Origin: Planktothrix sp. PCC 11201
GTDB taxonomy: Bacteria; Cyanobacteriota; Cyanobacteriia; Cyanobacteriales; Microcoleaceae
Assembly (NCBI RefSeq): GCF_900009135.1
Contig: NZ_LT797693.1
Span: 20,050 to 84,049, forward strand
Length of the DNA: 64,000 nucleotides
Reading direction: 5' to 3'
Part shown: positions 25,042 through 34,676 of the stretch, in pieces
Position numbering within the stretch: position 1 is the stretch's first letter
Layout: every line of letters starts with the position of its first letter
Position numbers and translations under genes: made by a program
The notes under the pieces: generated by a model
What the model was told of the DNA's origin: nothing
Database searches by the model: none
What the model saw: the letters and a program-made list of their open reading frames with translations, nothing else

Positions 25042-28000
25042 TTGATTAAATTTTTCGCGGAAACTTTTCTCCTGGTGTTTAACGGCGGCTAAAAGTTCAG
25101 CATTTTGTAATATTACCCCAACTTGATTATTAAAAACCTGCATATATTTCTGATCATTGCTATCAAAACTGACTCGAAATGCTTCGGGAACTTCCGTATC
25201 ATAACTTAACACTTGATCATTATCTTCAAGGGGTTTCTTTTTATTAACTAATTGAGTCACGCCAATTAACTCGCCATCCGGGTTCCAAACAGGCATACAC
25301 AATAAACTACAGGTACGATATCCCGTTTTTTGATCGGTTTTTTTAGCCGTTTCTGAGTCAGGATAATCATATAAATCAAAGGGAATATTCAAAGAAACTC
25401 CCATTTCTGCCACTTTTCCCGCATACCCTTGACCTACTTGAATTCTAATTTCATGCTCTGAACCATCATTAAAAGTAATTTTAGTCCAAAGTTGATGATT
25501 TTGCCGATCTAATAACCATAATGTACTGCGATCTGCCATCATTAAATCTTTGGCAGCAGCCATGACTCGTTTGAGAATTTCATCAAGTTCTAAACTACTT
25601 TGACTCACAGAACGAGTCGCGGCCATTAGAGCGGCTGCAACTCTTTGTCCTCTGGCGGTTTTATGATAGGAACAAAAACTTTCTAAAATCATCCGAATTA
25701 AGGGAGCATTTTCTAAAAATTGTTGTTCGTCATCACTTGTAAATCCTTGATGATCGATTTTTTCTGATAAGGGAAGACTGCGATCGCATCCTAATTTTAA
25801 CTTATTAATCGCTTGCACAACCGTCACTAAAATTCCCTGTTCATTTAATAACGGAAAAGCCAACATTGAATAAGTTCGATAACCATTTTTCCGATCTTGT
25901 TCTTGAGCCGTTTTTGATCTAGGATCATCATAAAAATCATAAGGAATATTCACGACTTTTTTTAATTTGGCAACTTCTCCCACAATCCCTTTATCAGCCG
26001 GAACTCGAATTTCTAAGGGACAATTTTCTTCGCTTTCAGCAATCATTGACCAAAATTCATTCCGTTCTTCATCCAACATAAATATAGTCGTGCGATCTGC
26101 ATTTAATAACTTTCCTGTTTTCAAAGTAATTGAGCGTAATGTGGCATCTAAAATTTCATCAAACCCCTGTCCATCCATAACTTGATTTAACATAGCTAAG
26201 GTTTGGCTAATCACGCCTTGGGGAGTATTTTCGGCGTGTTGTTTCATAGCTTCATATTGTCTGGCATTATATAAAGCTACGCCGACTTGGGAATTAAAAA
26301 TCTGCATATATTTTTGACTATTAGCATCAAAACTTGCTTCAAAACATTCCGGTGCCGTCGGCCAATCATCGGGTTCATATTCGGGAAATTCACCCTGTTT
26401 GCGCCTATTAATTAATTGAGTTACACCGATTAATTCACCATCGGGATTTAAAACAGGCATACACAATAAACTACAAGTACGATATCCGGTTTTTTGATCG
26501 GTTTTTTGCGATATTTCCGAATCAGGATGAGCATATAAATCAAAGGGAATATTTAAAGTATTTCCCGTTTCTGCCACTTTTCCAGCAAATCCTTGTCCGA
26601 TTTTTAATCGCAGTTCTCGAATTGAGCCATCTTCAAAGGGAATTTGTGTCCATAGTTCCTGGGTAATTTTATCTAATAACCATAGGGTACTTCGATCTGC
26701 ATTCATCAATTTTTTAGCGGCTTTCATCACCCGTTGAATAATTTCTTCACAGTCTAAACTACTTTGATGAACCGTTCTAGTGGCTTCTGTTAAGGCTTCA
26801 GAGGCTTGTATTTTTTGGGTTAGTTTATAACTTTCATAACAGCTTGTTAAAATGCGTTGTAAACCGGGAGCATATTGTAAAAATTGCTGAGGTTCGATTT
26901 CAGTAAATCCAGCTTTATCAATTTTATCTGGAAAAGAATCGGCTAAAAAGTGATTTTTTTTAAGTTTATTAACTAAATGAACAAAAGCAAAAATTGTTTG
27001 ATTATCTTCTCCTAGAGGAAGGGTTAACTGATTATAAATTTGATACCCAATTCTAGGATTTTGGGTTTCGGCAAAAATCGAATACCAGTCCGCAGAATAA
27101 TCTGAAGTCGTGGGAATGGCTTTTTTATAAATCGTGACTCGTCCGGCGGTTTGATTATTCGCTAAAATTGAAATTTTTGTGGTTTGATTTCCGGTAAATC
27201 GGGTACTAATTGACCAAATTTCGTTTTTATCTTTATCAATAAAATAAATCGTCATTCGATCCACACACATTAATTCTACCAGTTTTAAGGCAATTGAACC
27301 TAAAATTTCACTTAAAATATCATCAAATTCTTTACCCTCCATTTCTCGCAACATGGACAGTAGTTTTTGTTCTTTTTCCCCAATAATTTGATTAAAACTT
27401 GGTTCTTGACTCGCTAAGGTTCTTTGTAACCAATTTTCGTTAAAAACCGTTTCATAAATTCGGTTATAGACTTTTAATTCGGTTCCCTGTTTAACCACTA
27501 ATCCCGACAATCGCAGTTCCATTTGTTCCACAGTAATATCCGTGGGAATACTGCCTTTTTGCAAAATATTTTGATATAAAGTTAAGCGAGATATAATCCG
27601 ATTATCGGCTTTTAGAATCCGATCTCGAATGGTTTTTAAATGGGGAGGTTCATCTTGAGATTCCCAATTGTCAATAAAACGGGTATGGATTAACTGTTCA
27701 ACCCAACTCTGGACTTGAGAACTAGGAATATCCAAATATTGAGTATTTTCAATTACTTTTTGATGAATTAGATAACAGAGTTTTTGAGTTAAAAAAGGTT
27801 GTCCTCCTGTCCAGTCTAAAATAGTTTTTAGGACTAACTCAGGCTGACTAATTTTCCCGATTAATCCATTAATTAAGGGTTGCACTTCTTGATAACAAAA
27901 TCCATTCAGTTGAATGGGACGACCTACATTAAAAGGGTTACAGCTTTTATCCTGCATTAAATCATTGGGTGTGGCGACCCCTAATAAGGCAAAGGTTAAT

Positions 28001-28512
28001 AAGGGATATTCGTCACAGGTTCTAATAAATGCAAAGAAATCATCCGCACAAAAATTCAGGCTAAGAATACTATCAACTTCATCAATAAAAATAATAATCG
28101 GTTGTTGAATACAGTCTAATAATACCTGTTCAATTAACTCGCTTAACCGTTGAATGGGGGGTAAAAATTCTCGTTCCTGTAACCAAGCTTTTAAATGAAT
28201 GGGAAGCCGAAAACTGGTGACTAAACGCCTCATAATTCCCGCATACCATTGATCGGGTGTAATATCTTGGGAACCAATTTTTGTTAAATCTACGGCCGCA
28301 CAAGCAAAACCTTCATCTTGTAGTTGATGTAAAGTTCTGACTCGTAAACTGGTTTTTCCCATTTGACGCGCATTCAAAACATAACAAAATTCTCCCGCTT
28401 TTAAGGCTTCATATAAGTCCCGGTCGGCTTGTCGAATCACATAACTAGGAGTATCTAAAGATAGATGTCCACCGACTTTATAATGATAGGTTTGAGTAGA
28501 TGTTAAATTCAT
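24988..28512 (-). CDS. AAA-like ATPase with four GAF domains
   Basis: 1174 aa. Residues 1-370 are an AAA-like STAND-type ATPase (AAA_35) with Walker [10 protein letters not shown] (47-55) and Walker [11 protein letters not shown]. Four GAF domains follow at about 385-540, 575-760, 770-910 and 955-1110. GAF2 and GAF4 are nearly identical in places (e.g. [19 protein letters not shown]), the signature of the GAFs in cyanobacterial adenylate cyclases that bind cyclic nucleotides. No cyclase, kinase or other output domain is present. The last ~20 residues ([13 protein letters not shown]) are encoded by an STRR tract. Only 17 bp separate it from the TIR-AAA gene upstream, so an operon is likely. 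Confidence 0.9.
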   Translation of the reverse strand: MNLTSTQTYHYKVGGHLSLDTPSYVIRQADRDLYEALKAGEFCYVLNARQMGKTSLRVRTLHQLQDEGFACAAVDLTKIGSQDITPDQWYAGIMRRLVTSFRLPIHLKAWLQEREFLPPIQRLSELIEQVLLDCIQQPIIIFIDEVDSILSLNFCADDFFAFIRTCDEYPLLTFALLGVATPNDLMQDKSCNPFNVGRPIQLNGFCYQEVQPLINGLIGKISQPELVLKTILDWTGGQPFLTQKLCYLIHQKVIENTQYLDIPSSQVQSWVEQLIHTRFIDNWESQDEPPHLKTIRDRILKADNRIISRLTLYQNILQKGSIPTDITVEQMELRLSGLVVKQGTELKVYNRIYETVFNENWLQRTLASQEPSFNQIIGEKEQKLLSMLREMEGKEFDDILSEILGSIALKLVELMCVDRMTIYFIDKDKNEIWSISTRFTGNQTTKISILANNQTAGRVTIYKKAIPTTSDYSADWYSIFAETQNPRIGYQIYNQLTLPLGEDNQTIFAFVHLVNKLKKNHFLADSFPDKIDKAGFTEIEPQQFLQYAPGLQRILTSCYESYKLTQKIQASEALTEATRTVHQSSLDCEEIIQRVMKAAKKLMNADRSTLWLLDKITQELWTQIPFEDGSIRELRLKIGQGFAGKVAETGNTLNIPFDLYAHPDSEISQKTDQKTGYRTCSLLCMPVLNPDGELIGVTQLINRRKQGEFPEYEPDDWPTAPECFEASFDANSQKYMQIFNSQVGVALYNARQYEAMKQHAENTPQGVISQTLAMLNQVMDGQGFDEILDATLRSITLKTGKLLNADRTTIFMLDEERNEFWSMIAESEENCPLEIRVPADKGIVGEVAKLKKVVNIPYDFYDDPRSKTAQEQDRKNGYRTYSMLAFPLLNEQGILVTVVQAINKLKLGCDRSLPLSEKIDHQGFTSDDEQQFLENAPLIRMILESFCSYHKTARGQRVAAALMAATRSVSQSSLELDEILKRVMAAAKDLMMADRSTLWLLDRQNHQLWTKITFNDGSEHEIRIQVGQGYAGKVAEMGVSLNIPFDLYDYPDSETAKKTDQKTGYRTCSLLCMPVWNPDGELIGVTQLVNKKKPLEDNDQVLSYDTEVPEAFRVSFDSNDQKYMQVFNNQVGVILQNAELLAAVKHQEKSFREKFNQGNRQQGTGNREWVMGNG

Positions 28513-28529
28513 AAAATTAAAGTAAATTA

Positions 28530-30485
28530 TTAGGTTTTAATCATTAAACGATGACCAAAATAGTTTTGATAAAGTTCAAAGCGAGGAGTAACTTCATTTC
28601 CTTGCAAATGAACTAAACCTAAACTATGTAATTTAAACGCTAAAATTGATTCTAATTCCACAGGTTGAGGAGAACAAACCACCTGATAAAAAGCTTGGGC
28701 TAATTCAGGATGTTGTTGTAAATTCCATAAATGTCGGCGGAGATGGTCGCCATAAATTCCAGCTTCTGTAGGTGCTATTTCTGCGAATTGTTCTAAACTT
28801 ATGGAATATTGAACCAGATGATAAAGTGCTACTCGAACTAAATAGGGATGTCCCCCCACTATTCTCATTAAAGTTTCGACTTCAATATCTCCCCAATTTA
28901 ATCCATGTCGGTGTGCTAACTCGTTAACTTGAGTTGCGGTAAATTCGGTTAATTCAATCGGTAAACCGACATTAAATGGAGATTGATTAATGTCTAAAGG
29001 AATATAAACTTCTGTAGAATGAACAATTACTAAGCGGAGTTTTTCCCAGAGTTCACTATCTCCTCCTCCATAGTTAGCTTCTTCATACCAAGCTCGGAGT
29101 AAACTAAAGAAATCATCGGCAATATTCGGATATTGAAACACTCGATCTACTTCATCTAATCCTAGGACTAAAGGCGTATCACTTTCTGATAACAAATAAT
29201 CCTCAAAATAAGCTGTACAATTATCTTTACTCCCAAATGTATCACTCCAATAATCGGGAACGTGATGGGCTAATTTTAATTTACGAGTTACTTTAGAACA
29301 TAACCATTGTAACAGATGATTTAAGTTAGTAAAAATAGATTTATCCGCGTGTTGAAAACTTAAAGGAACCGTGCGATAACCCTGTTCCCGTCCCTGTTCT
29401 AAAATTCGCGCCATCAGTGAAGTTTTCCCCATCTGACGAGGTGCTTTTAAACGAATTAATGCCCCTGGATGGGTCATTTCGTGATAACATTGATCTTCAT
29501 GGGGAACCCGTTTAATATAAAAAACCGATTCTAAACGGACTTGTCCACTGGGTAATTCCGGTTCTGCTACGGGAAGGGGAGAGGGAATTTCCGAGGAATA
29601 AAGGGGTTTAATTGAAAGGGGAAAAACCGAGGATATTTGCTGGGATTCTATTGCTAAATTCGGATGTTCTTCGAGTTCCGATTTATCCCAATTTAACCGT
29701 AAATTTTGCTGTGGAGATTCGGGAATAGACTCTTGCAAAAAACCCAGAATTTCTTGTATAATTAAGGTCGTATCTTGTTGATCTGTCCAGTTGCGTTGAA
29801 GGGTTCCCAATAAATAACTTCTTAGATCATGATTTAAGGGTAAATTAGCTGGACAATTCACCCAAATTGAAATAATTATTGGTAAACGGTGAGAATGAGT
29901 ATCTTGTAATTCTCGGACTTGACGCAATTCTTCAATCACCATTTCACTAAGGGTTGATTGAGGGGATAACAGTAAAATAAAATAGTCACAGTGTTTTAAT
30001 TCTGTATCAATTTCAGCTAAAAAATCAGTTTCCTGTTGATTGATTTGAGAGCGGGTGACTTCCCAAGCGGCTGAAAATACCTGATGCCCAACTTGAATTA
30101 AAATTGCTTCTAACTGCTGTGCAAAATTAATATTTAACTCAGTATTTCCGTGACTGATAAATACTCGATAAGAATGCGGAGAGAGTTGCAGTAGTTCCCC
30201 AGGAATTTGACTCAACCGAACACAATCATCTTGGTTTTGATACCTTTCTACTGCGCCTCTAATTGTTTTTTTTGTAACTTTTTCTCCGAAGGTTTGAGAG
30301 ATTTTCTGCCAAAGTTTATAGCCAACATATTTTTCAATATAGCTAGGATTTAAAGGATAAATTTCATGGTAACTTTTCCCTTCCCAAGAGCCAATAAAAA
30401 CCTCCCTTTCTAAATCATTGAAATGCTTACCCTGATGTTCAAAAATCAATTGATCAATCCATTCTAATGCTGCTTTAGCATCCAT
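28530..30485 (-). CDS. HTH-TIR-AAA ATPase (vWA-MoxR-associated-type N-terminus)
   Basis: 651 aa, three parts. Residues 1-85: an HTH domain like that of vWA-MoxR-associated proteins ([21 protein letters not shown]). Residues about 105-235: a TIR-like domain (YRVFISHGN, then [20 protein letters not shown], with the Glu of the NADase-type S-x-x-x-E helix kept). Residues about 310-650: an AAA-like ATPase with Walker [10 protein letters not shown] near 350 and Walker [10 protein letters not shown]. This architecture belongs to NTP-regulated signalling or conflict proteins. It pairs with the AAA-GAF gene 17 bp downstream. Confidence 0.88.
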   Translation of the reverse strand: MDAKAALEWIDQLIFEHQGKHFNDLEREVFIGSWEGKSYHEIYPLNPSYIEKYVGYKLWQKISQTFGEKVTKKTIRGAVERYQNQDDCVRLSQIPGELLQLSPHSYRVFISHGNTELNINFAQQLEAILIQVGHQVFSAAWEVTRSQINQQETDFLAEIDTELKHCDYFILLLSPQSTLSEMVIEELRQVRELQDTHSHRLPIIISIWVNCPANLPLNHDLRSYLLGTLQRNWTDQQDTTLIIQEILGFLQESIPESPQQNLRLNWDKSELEEHPNLAIESQQISSVFPLSIKPLYSSEIPSPLPVAEPELPSGQVRLESVFYIKRVPHEDQCYHEMTHPGALIRLKAPRQMGKTSLMARILEQGREQGYRTVPLSFQHADKSIFTNLNHLLQWLCSKVTRKLKLAHHVPDYWSDTFGSKDNCTAYFEDYLLSESDTPLVLGLDEVDRVFQYPNIADDFFSLLRAWYEEANYGGGDSELWEKLRLVIVHSTEVYIPLDINQSPFNVGLPIELTEFTATQVNELAHRHGLNWGDIEVETLMRIVGGHPYLVRVALYHLVQYSISLEQFAEIAPTEAGIYGDHLRRHLWNLQQHPELAQAFYQVVCSPQPVELESILAFKLHSLGLVHLQGNEVTPRFELYQNYFGHRLMIKT

Positions 30486-30929
30486 AGTCTAGTTATAATA
30501 TATTTAATTTATTCATAAAAAATACTGTGATTAAACTGATGATGTTACAATTTTAATCAAGATTTTTGCACAAACCTCTCCCATCCGTGACCATTATACC
30601 CTTTACGCACAGGTACATTTTAATTATAAGTATTAATTTTAATCCCGGTGTGAGTGAAATCACTGAAAGTGTATAGAGAATTGTGATAGAAGTCAATCAA
30701 ATCTTGGTAATTCCTGAATATTTCTGAGGTTTTATGAGGTTTTAAGGAGAGAATTCAGGATAAAGTATCAACTTAGCCTGGGGGAATTTTACCTATCGGT
30801 AAAAATTTGGCAAAACTAATGAGCTTTTCTGGTTTTCATTCGGTTCAAATTGAATCAAAATATAAGTAAATCCATTCTTGATCACCATTCAATGGAAAAT
30901 CCCCTCTATCTCTAAGGAAAACCCTCGAT
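30486..30929. promoter_or_regulatory. Divergent control region, TIR-AAA operon / HD gene
   Basis: 444 bp without ORFs, AT-rich. It holds a perfect operator-like inverted repeat TTTTACC/GGTAAAA with a 4-bp spacer at 30787-30804, and AT-rich promoter-like stretches at both ends. The HD gene ATG at 30930 follows CTAAGGAAAACC, a fair Shine-Dalgarno. Placement makes it the likely shared promoter of both transcription units. Confidence 0.45.
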
Positions 30930-31820
30930 ATGTGCTACCTAACTCAAACTCTGATGATTCAAGACTGCATTCATCGTTTATACTTATGTTACTATCAAGT
31001 TTACGGCCACCAACAACTTGATTATGCCGACTTGATGGTCGAGGTGGCTAATTTTGCTTTGGAGCGAATTTCAAAAAGTAATGCACCATACCACAATGTT
31101 GAACATACGATTTTAGTAGCTTTAACTGGGCAAGCAATTTTGCGGGGAAAATATCTCAGCGAAAAAAATGTTTCCCCCCAAGAGTGGCTACATACAATTA
31201 TTGCTTTATTGTGTCATGATATTGGCTATGTTAAAGGCATTTGTCGTCAAGACAGAATAGAAGACAGAATCTATGCTACGGGAAAAAATGCAGCAGCAAT
31301 TCAACTTCTACCGGAAACAACTGATGCTAGTTTAACTCCTTATCATGTTGATCGGGGAAAACAGTTTATCCAAGAATATTTTGAACACAATCTCTTAGTT
31401 GATATTAACACAATTCAACACTATATTGAGTTAACTCGTTTTCCGGTTCCTAATGATGAAGAACATCGAGGTACCAGCGATTATCCTGGTTTAATTCGGG
31501 CTGCGGATTTAATTGGTCAGTTGGCTGACCCAAAGTATCTTCATAAAATGCCCGATTTATTTCAAGAATTTGAAGAAACTGGATCAAATCGACAGTTTGG
31601 CTATCATCATCCCGATCATATTAGACAGGCTTATCCAAATTTTTTTAAAAATGTTATAGCCCAATACATTCAAACCGGGTTGCATTATTTAACCTTCACT
31701 ATGGAGGGAAATGAAATGATCAATCACCTGTATCAAAATGTGGAATTTGCCCAAAAGTATCCCGAAGACAAACCGATTAATTATTGCCCTATTCCTTATC
31801 AAAATTCTTCAATTGCTTAA
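30930..31820 (+). CDS. HD-domain phosphohydrolase, class I cyclic-nucleotide phosphodiesterase-like
   Basis: 296 aa, soluble. Metal-binding motifs YHNVEHT (54-60) and CHDIGY (His96-Asp97) are followed by later His/Asp sites (TRFPVPNDEEH and AADLIGQLAD), the pattern of HD-family phosphodiesterases; HN-x-x-H is the class I cAMP/cGMP PDE signature. It lies divergent from the TIR-AAA/AAA-GAF operon, whose GAF domains resemble cyclic-nucleotide-binding ones, which makes a shared nucleotide signal plausible but unproven. The substrate cannot be read from the sequence. Confidence 0.85.
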   Translation: MCYLTQTLMIQDCIHRLYLCYYQVYGHQQLDYADLMVEVANFALERISKSNAPYHNVEHTILVALTGQAILRGKYLSEKNVSPQEWLHTIIALLCHDIGYVKGICRQDRIEDRIYATGKNAAAIQLLPETTDASLTPYHVDRGKQFIQEYFEHNLLVDINTIQHYIELTRFPVPNDEEHRGTSDYPGLIRAADLIGQLADPKYLHKMPDLFQEFEETGSNRQFGYHHPDHIRQAYPNFFKNVIAQYIQTGLHYLTFTMEGNEMINHLYQNVEFAQKYPEDKPINYCPIPYQNSSIA

Positions 31821-31902
31821 AATAGATATTACACTGTAAATAGGCTGCTAAACCCCATGAATCTATCAGCTAGTCAATCGAATCCACCAACTCAAAAAAT
31901 AT

Positions 31903-32226
31903 ATGTTAAAATCATCAATAGCATTGCGTACAGGATTGGGAACGGGATTATTTTTTACCCTCTGTTTTCTCGCTGTAGGAGATTTGTTACTGACCAGTGT
32001 AGAGTTAGGGATTATATCGGGATGGTCTGTAGGCTGTTTAGTCAAATGGTGGCAAATAGATCAGAAACCAGAATCAACAGAGACTTTTGAAATTGAAGCC
32101 ATTACCGATAATCTTTCCGATATTCTAACGAAATCCAAGCTATTACCACGCCAATCTAAATCAAATCCCCGTCCCACCCAAGCTACAACCCTTTTGGGTT
32201 GGATTTTTAAACAAAATAAAAATTAA
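31903..32226 (+). CDS. Conserved hypothetical membrane protein
   Basis: 107 aa. Two close transmembrane helices at about residues 10-28 (TGLGTGLFFTLCFLAVGDLL) and 31-48, then a hydrophilic C-terminal tail (ESTETFEIEAITDNLSDIL). The overlapping frame from 31857 codes for a shorter, less protein-like product and is rejected. The gene lies 10 bp before ydcF-like, so co-transcription is probable. Function unknown. Confidence 0.65.
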   Translation: MLKSSIALRTGLGTGLFFTLCFLAVGDLLLTSVELGIISGWSVGCLVKWWQIDQKPESTETFEIEAITDNLSDILTKSKLLPRQSKSNPRPTQATTLLGWIFKQNKN

Positions 32227-32236
32227 TTTTTTTATC

Positions 32237-33031
32237 ATGTTTCTGTTTTTATCTAAACTTTTACCTTTATTTATTTACCCCTTGGGATTGAGTTGCTTAT
32301 TAATGTTTGTGGCTCTATTTACCCTGTGGAAATATCCTCGATGGACAGGAGCCGTGATCGGTTGTGCCCTAGTGATTTTATTATTAGGAAGTAGTCGAGG
32401 GGTTGCTCAATTATTAGTGGGATATCTTGAATCTCAAAATGTGCCCAAAACTGAACTTCCTAATGCTGCGGCTATTGTTGTTTTGGGAGGTGGGACTAAA
32501 CCTGCTTTACCGCCACGTCCTTGGGTAGATGTCGGGGAAGCCGGCGATCGCATTTTATATGGAGCCTTATTACATGGTCAGAAAAAAGCCCCTTGGTTAA
32601 TCTTAAGTGGGGGTAGAATTAATTGGCAAGGAGGGGGTGATCCCGAATCTCAAGATATGGCTAAAATTGCTGAAGCTATGGGTGTTTCTCCCTCGGCAAT
32701 TTTACAAGATCGGACTTCATTAAATACCTATGAAAATGCGGTGAATGTACAGAATATTTTGAAAGAAAATAATATTCTAGGGCCGATTTTATTAGTGACT
32801 TCTGCTTTACATACTCCGCGATCACTATTAATTTTTAAACGTCTAGGAATGGATGTGATTCCAGCACCCACGGATTTTTTAATGATTCCTTCTGAAATTA
32901 ATCAGGCTCAAAAAACTTGGCAAGGTGTTTTACTCAGTTGGATACCCGATACCCTGTCTTTGCATCAAACCACCCAAGCCTTAAAAGAATATATTGGATT
33001 AGGAGTTTATCGGTTACGGGGTTGGTTGTAG
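32237..33031 (+). CDS. YdcF/ElyC-family (DUF218) membrane protein
   Basis: 264 aa. Two N-terminal transmembrane helices (residues 5-25 and 36-55), then a DUF218 domain with AIVVLGGGTKP, LILSGGR, SLNTYENAVN and LLVTSALHTPRS. ElyC-like proteins help envelope and peptidoglycan synthesis in enterobacteria; the cyanobacterial role is unknown. The catalytic-like His/Arg of the LHTPRS motif is present. Directly follows the small membrane protein. Confidence 0.92.
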   Translation: MFLFLSKLLPLFIYPLGLSCLLMFVALFTLWKYPRWTGAVIGCALVILLLGSSRGVAQLLVGYLESQNVPKTELPNAAAIVVLGGGTKPALPPRPWVDVGEAGDRILYGALLHGQKKAPWLILSGGRINWQGGGDPESQDMAKIAEAMGVSPSAILQDRTSLNTYENAVNVQNILKENNILGPILLVTSALHTPRSLLIFKRLGMDVIPAPTDFLMIPSEINQAQKTWQGVLLSWIPDTLSLHQTTQALKEYIGLGVYRLRGWL

Positions 33032-33037
33032 TAAAGA

Positions 33038-33110
33038 TGGGGAATGGGGAATGGGCAATAGGCAATGGAAATCTCAACCTATTGCCCATTGCCTATTCCC
33101 TATTGCCTCT
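33038..33110. repeat. STRR-derived imperfect inverted repeat
   Basis: Heptamer-type units GGGGAATGGGGAATGGGCAATAG on the left are mirrored by TATTGCCCATTGCCTATTCCC on the right around a short loop, giving a long imperfect hairpin just after the YdcF gene. It could end transcription of that gene. Confidence 0.75.
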
Positions 33111-33167
33111 TGCTATAACTGATTCCTGTGTTAAGGTGAAAGCATTCCTTAATCTAGGATTGTGATC

Positions 33168-33392
33168 ATGCCATTTGAATGGGAACAGACAGTTAAACAA
33201 CCCGATCAGGCTGTGGTGGCAGCACTCCAAGCTCATCAACTGACCCGTGAGTTTCACCAAGAAGTTGAATATCGGGATGAATTTGCTCAATATTGTTACT
33301 GGTATTATCAAACCGCCGCACGCCACCGCCAAGAACTTGAAACAATGCGAAGGGATATTAATATTTTAGGTTGGTTTTTGGGTAAAAAATAG
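33168..33392 (+). CDS. Conserved small cyanobacterial protein
   Basis: 74 aa. Start at ATG 33168 (MPFEWEQTV); an upstream in-frame GTG at 33162 is less likely. Helical, Gln/Tyr/Arg-rich (EYRDEFAQYCYWYYQTAARHRQEL), with no membrane segment and no enzyme motif. It faces ftrV convergently, 52 bp apart. Function unknown. Confidence 0.6.
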   Translation: MPFEWEQTVKQPDQAVVAALQAHQLTREFHQEVEYRDEFAQYCYWYYQTAARHRQELETMRRDINILGWFLGKK

Positions 33393-33444
33393 GAGACAAA
33401 GAGAAATCATGAATCAAAATTCTCTTGTCCCCTATGTTCTCAAA

Positions 33445-33669
33445 CTATTGTATCAATTCTAACTCATCTTCTCGGAAATGGGCCTTGAATTTATTGCCAA
33501 AATCCACAACAATAGGCAAATTCGGGCTAAGGGGTCTTCCCCGCCAGTCGGTAATCACAGATACAATATTTCCTTCAAGTCCCTTAGTATCAAATTCCTG
33601 ATTCCGATGTTCGGGATGGACATAAACGACAACAGATGTTTTAACAGAAACGCGATCGCCAGCCTTCAT
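33445..33669 (-). CDS. ftrV: Ferredoxin-thioredoxin reductase, variable (alpha) chain
   Basis: Non-catalytic subunit of the FTR heterodimer that passes electrons from photosynthetic ferredoxin to thioredoxin. 74 aa, a beta-barrel of SH3 type: MKAGDRVSVKTSVVVY, then PEHRNQEFDTKGLEGNIV, then KFKAHFREDEL. The length and the conserved HPEHRNQ and FKAHF patches match the family exactly. The catalytic subunit gene ftrC is not in the window. ATG at 33669. Confidence 0.95.
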   Translation of the reverse strand: MKAGDRVSVKTSVVVYVHPEHRNQEFDTKGLEGNIVSVITDWRGRPLSPNLPIVVDFGNKFKAHFREDELELIQ

Positions 33670-33859
33670 AAATTGTAACCTAGTATTTCTTCTCTAACTC
33701 CCCGGTAATAGCACCTGTAAGTGTCACTGGTACTCTTATCAGACAGTCTTTCTATATTTGCACAAAATTGCCACAAAACTCGCAGTAGCACAGGAAAATT
33801 TTGTTCTGGATTTAGCCGGAGAATCTGACCTTGACCATGAAGAAGAAGGAATACACCCT

Positions 33860-34141
33860 TCAAATCCAGTCTTCTTGATCGTTTTTTTTGCCTCGATAAA
33901 TTTGACCTGTGGCGTGAATTTGGCGAGTTTTTTCAAATAAAGTTTCGTCGGTATATCCCCAGGTTTGTAAGATTATTTCTAAATTGCTTTGAATATCCTT
34001 CGCCCCCGGAAAACCTCGATAACGAATTTTTAAACGGGCTAACTCTACTAGATTATAGTCCGTTGCTTCTTGCTCTAAAAGACTCAGAACAATCATTCGA
34101 TCAGTATTGTATTGAGGATGTTTCTGTTCTTGAGTTGTCAT
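33860..34141 (-). CDS. DUF3288-family protein
   Basis: 93 aa from the ATG at 34141 (MTTQEQKHPQYNTDR). A longer frame from 34186 adds only non-conserved residues and is rejected. The core (YNLVELARLKIRYRGFPGAKDIQSNLEIIL) fits the small DUF3288 family restricted to cyanobacteria. Soluble and helical. A HIP1 octamer lies just upstream. Function unknown. Confidence 0.8.
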   Translation of the reverse strand: MTTQEQKHPQYNTDRMIVLSLLEQEATDYNLVELARLKIRYRGFPGAKDIQSNLEIILQTWGYTDETLFEKTRQIHATGQIYRGKKNDQEDWI

Positions 34142-34242
34142 AACTAGCGATCGCTTACCCGAGTCTTGATCACAAAATTTATCCACTTTATTCTAACACT
34201 ATTACAGGACTCAAAAGCAATCTGGGGAAAGTTTGTTTTTTT

Positions 34243-34248
34243 ACCGGA
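34243..34248 (+). promoter_or_regulatory. DIF1-like motif (ACCGGA) upstream of patX
   Basis: One mismatch from TCCGGA, the DIF1 motif reported upstream of patX genes and linked to promoter induction in differentiating cells of Anabaena. Its first base is exactly 60 nt before the patX ATG (34303), inside the reported window of about 69 nt. The second peptide gene has an exact TCCGGA at the same spacing. Confidence 0.55.
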
Positions 34249-34265
34249 TCAATTTGATTGAACTT

Positions 34266-34291
34266 GTATTAGAGAATAGACACTCTAATAC
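34266..34291. promoter_or_regulatory. Operator-like perfect palindrome upstream of patX
   Basis: GTATTAGAG (34266-34274) and CTCTAATAC (34283-34291) are exact reverse complements with an 8-bp spacer, centred about 25 bp before the patX ATG. Dyads of this size bind dimeric regulators such as HetR; it does not match the NtcA consensus GTA-N8-TAC. It could instead form an mRNA hairpin shielding the start. Confidence 0.5.
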
Positions 34292-34302
34292 GGACAACTC
34301 TT

Positions 34303-34482
34303 ATGCGAATCTACAGCACTATTTTACTATCGACTTTGTTAGTAGCTACCCTGACTCGTTATCTTCTTAATCCGATTAATGTTAACTCATCTTCAAAAAG
34401 TGAAGTGGTAGCTTTTATCGCAACTCAAACCAGTCCAGAATTTGATACACAAGGCGTTCCTCATCGGGGAAGTGGACGTTAA
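34303..34482 (+). CDS. patX: PatX-type peptide precursor, RGSGR C-terminus
   Basis: 59 aa, below usual ORF cutoffs. A hydrophobic N-terminus (residues 5-22; STILLSTLLVATL, then LTRYLL) works as signal or export sequence, followed by a Ser-rich spacer and the C-terminal HRGSGR, whose last five residues (55-59) are the RGSGR pentapeptide of PatS/PatX that binds HetR and blocks differentiation. PatX is known in nearly all filamentous cyanobacteria that carry HetR, heterocystous or not. DIF1-like ACCGGA lies 60 nt upstream. hetR itself is not in the window. Confidence 0.85.
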   Translation: MRIYSTILLSTLLVATLTRYLLNPINVNSSSKSEVVAFIATQTSPEFDTQGVPHRGSGR

Positions 34483-34616
34483 TGATCATGATCAAAAAAC
34501 ACAGGAGTGAGTTAAGAAACAATAGAATCATATCTATAATATTTCTTGGAATTTTAGACTCACTCCATTTTTTTTACATTTGATGAGGGGATGATCAATC
34601 AGGATTTGATTGATGA

Positions 34617-34622
34617 TCCGGA
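34617..34622 (+). promoter_or_regulatory. DIF1 motif (TCCGGA) upstream of the second peptide gene
   Basis: Exact TCCGGA, its first base exactly 60 nt before the ATG at 34677, the same spacing as the patX site. It is embedded in ATCCGGATC, which also gives a small palindrome; the patX copy shares CCGGATC. Confidence 0.6.
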
Positions 34623-34676
34623 TCGGTAATTAAAGCATTGGTATTCACAGGTAGTCGTCCCAACAATCAGGCAAAA

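Noticed and set aside
31857-32090. Alternative plus-strand frame overlapping the small membrane protein
   Set aside because: The 31903 frame has clear transmembrane helices and continues to 32226; the 31857 product does not look like a folded protein.
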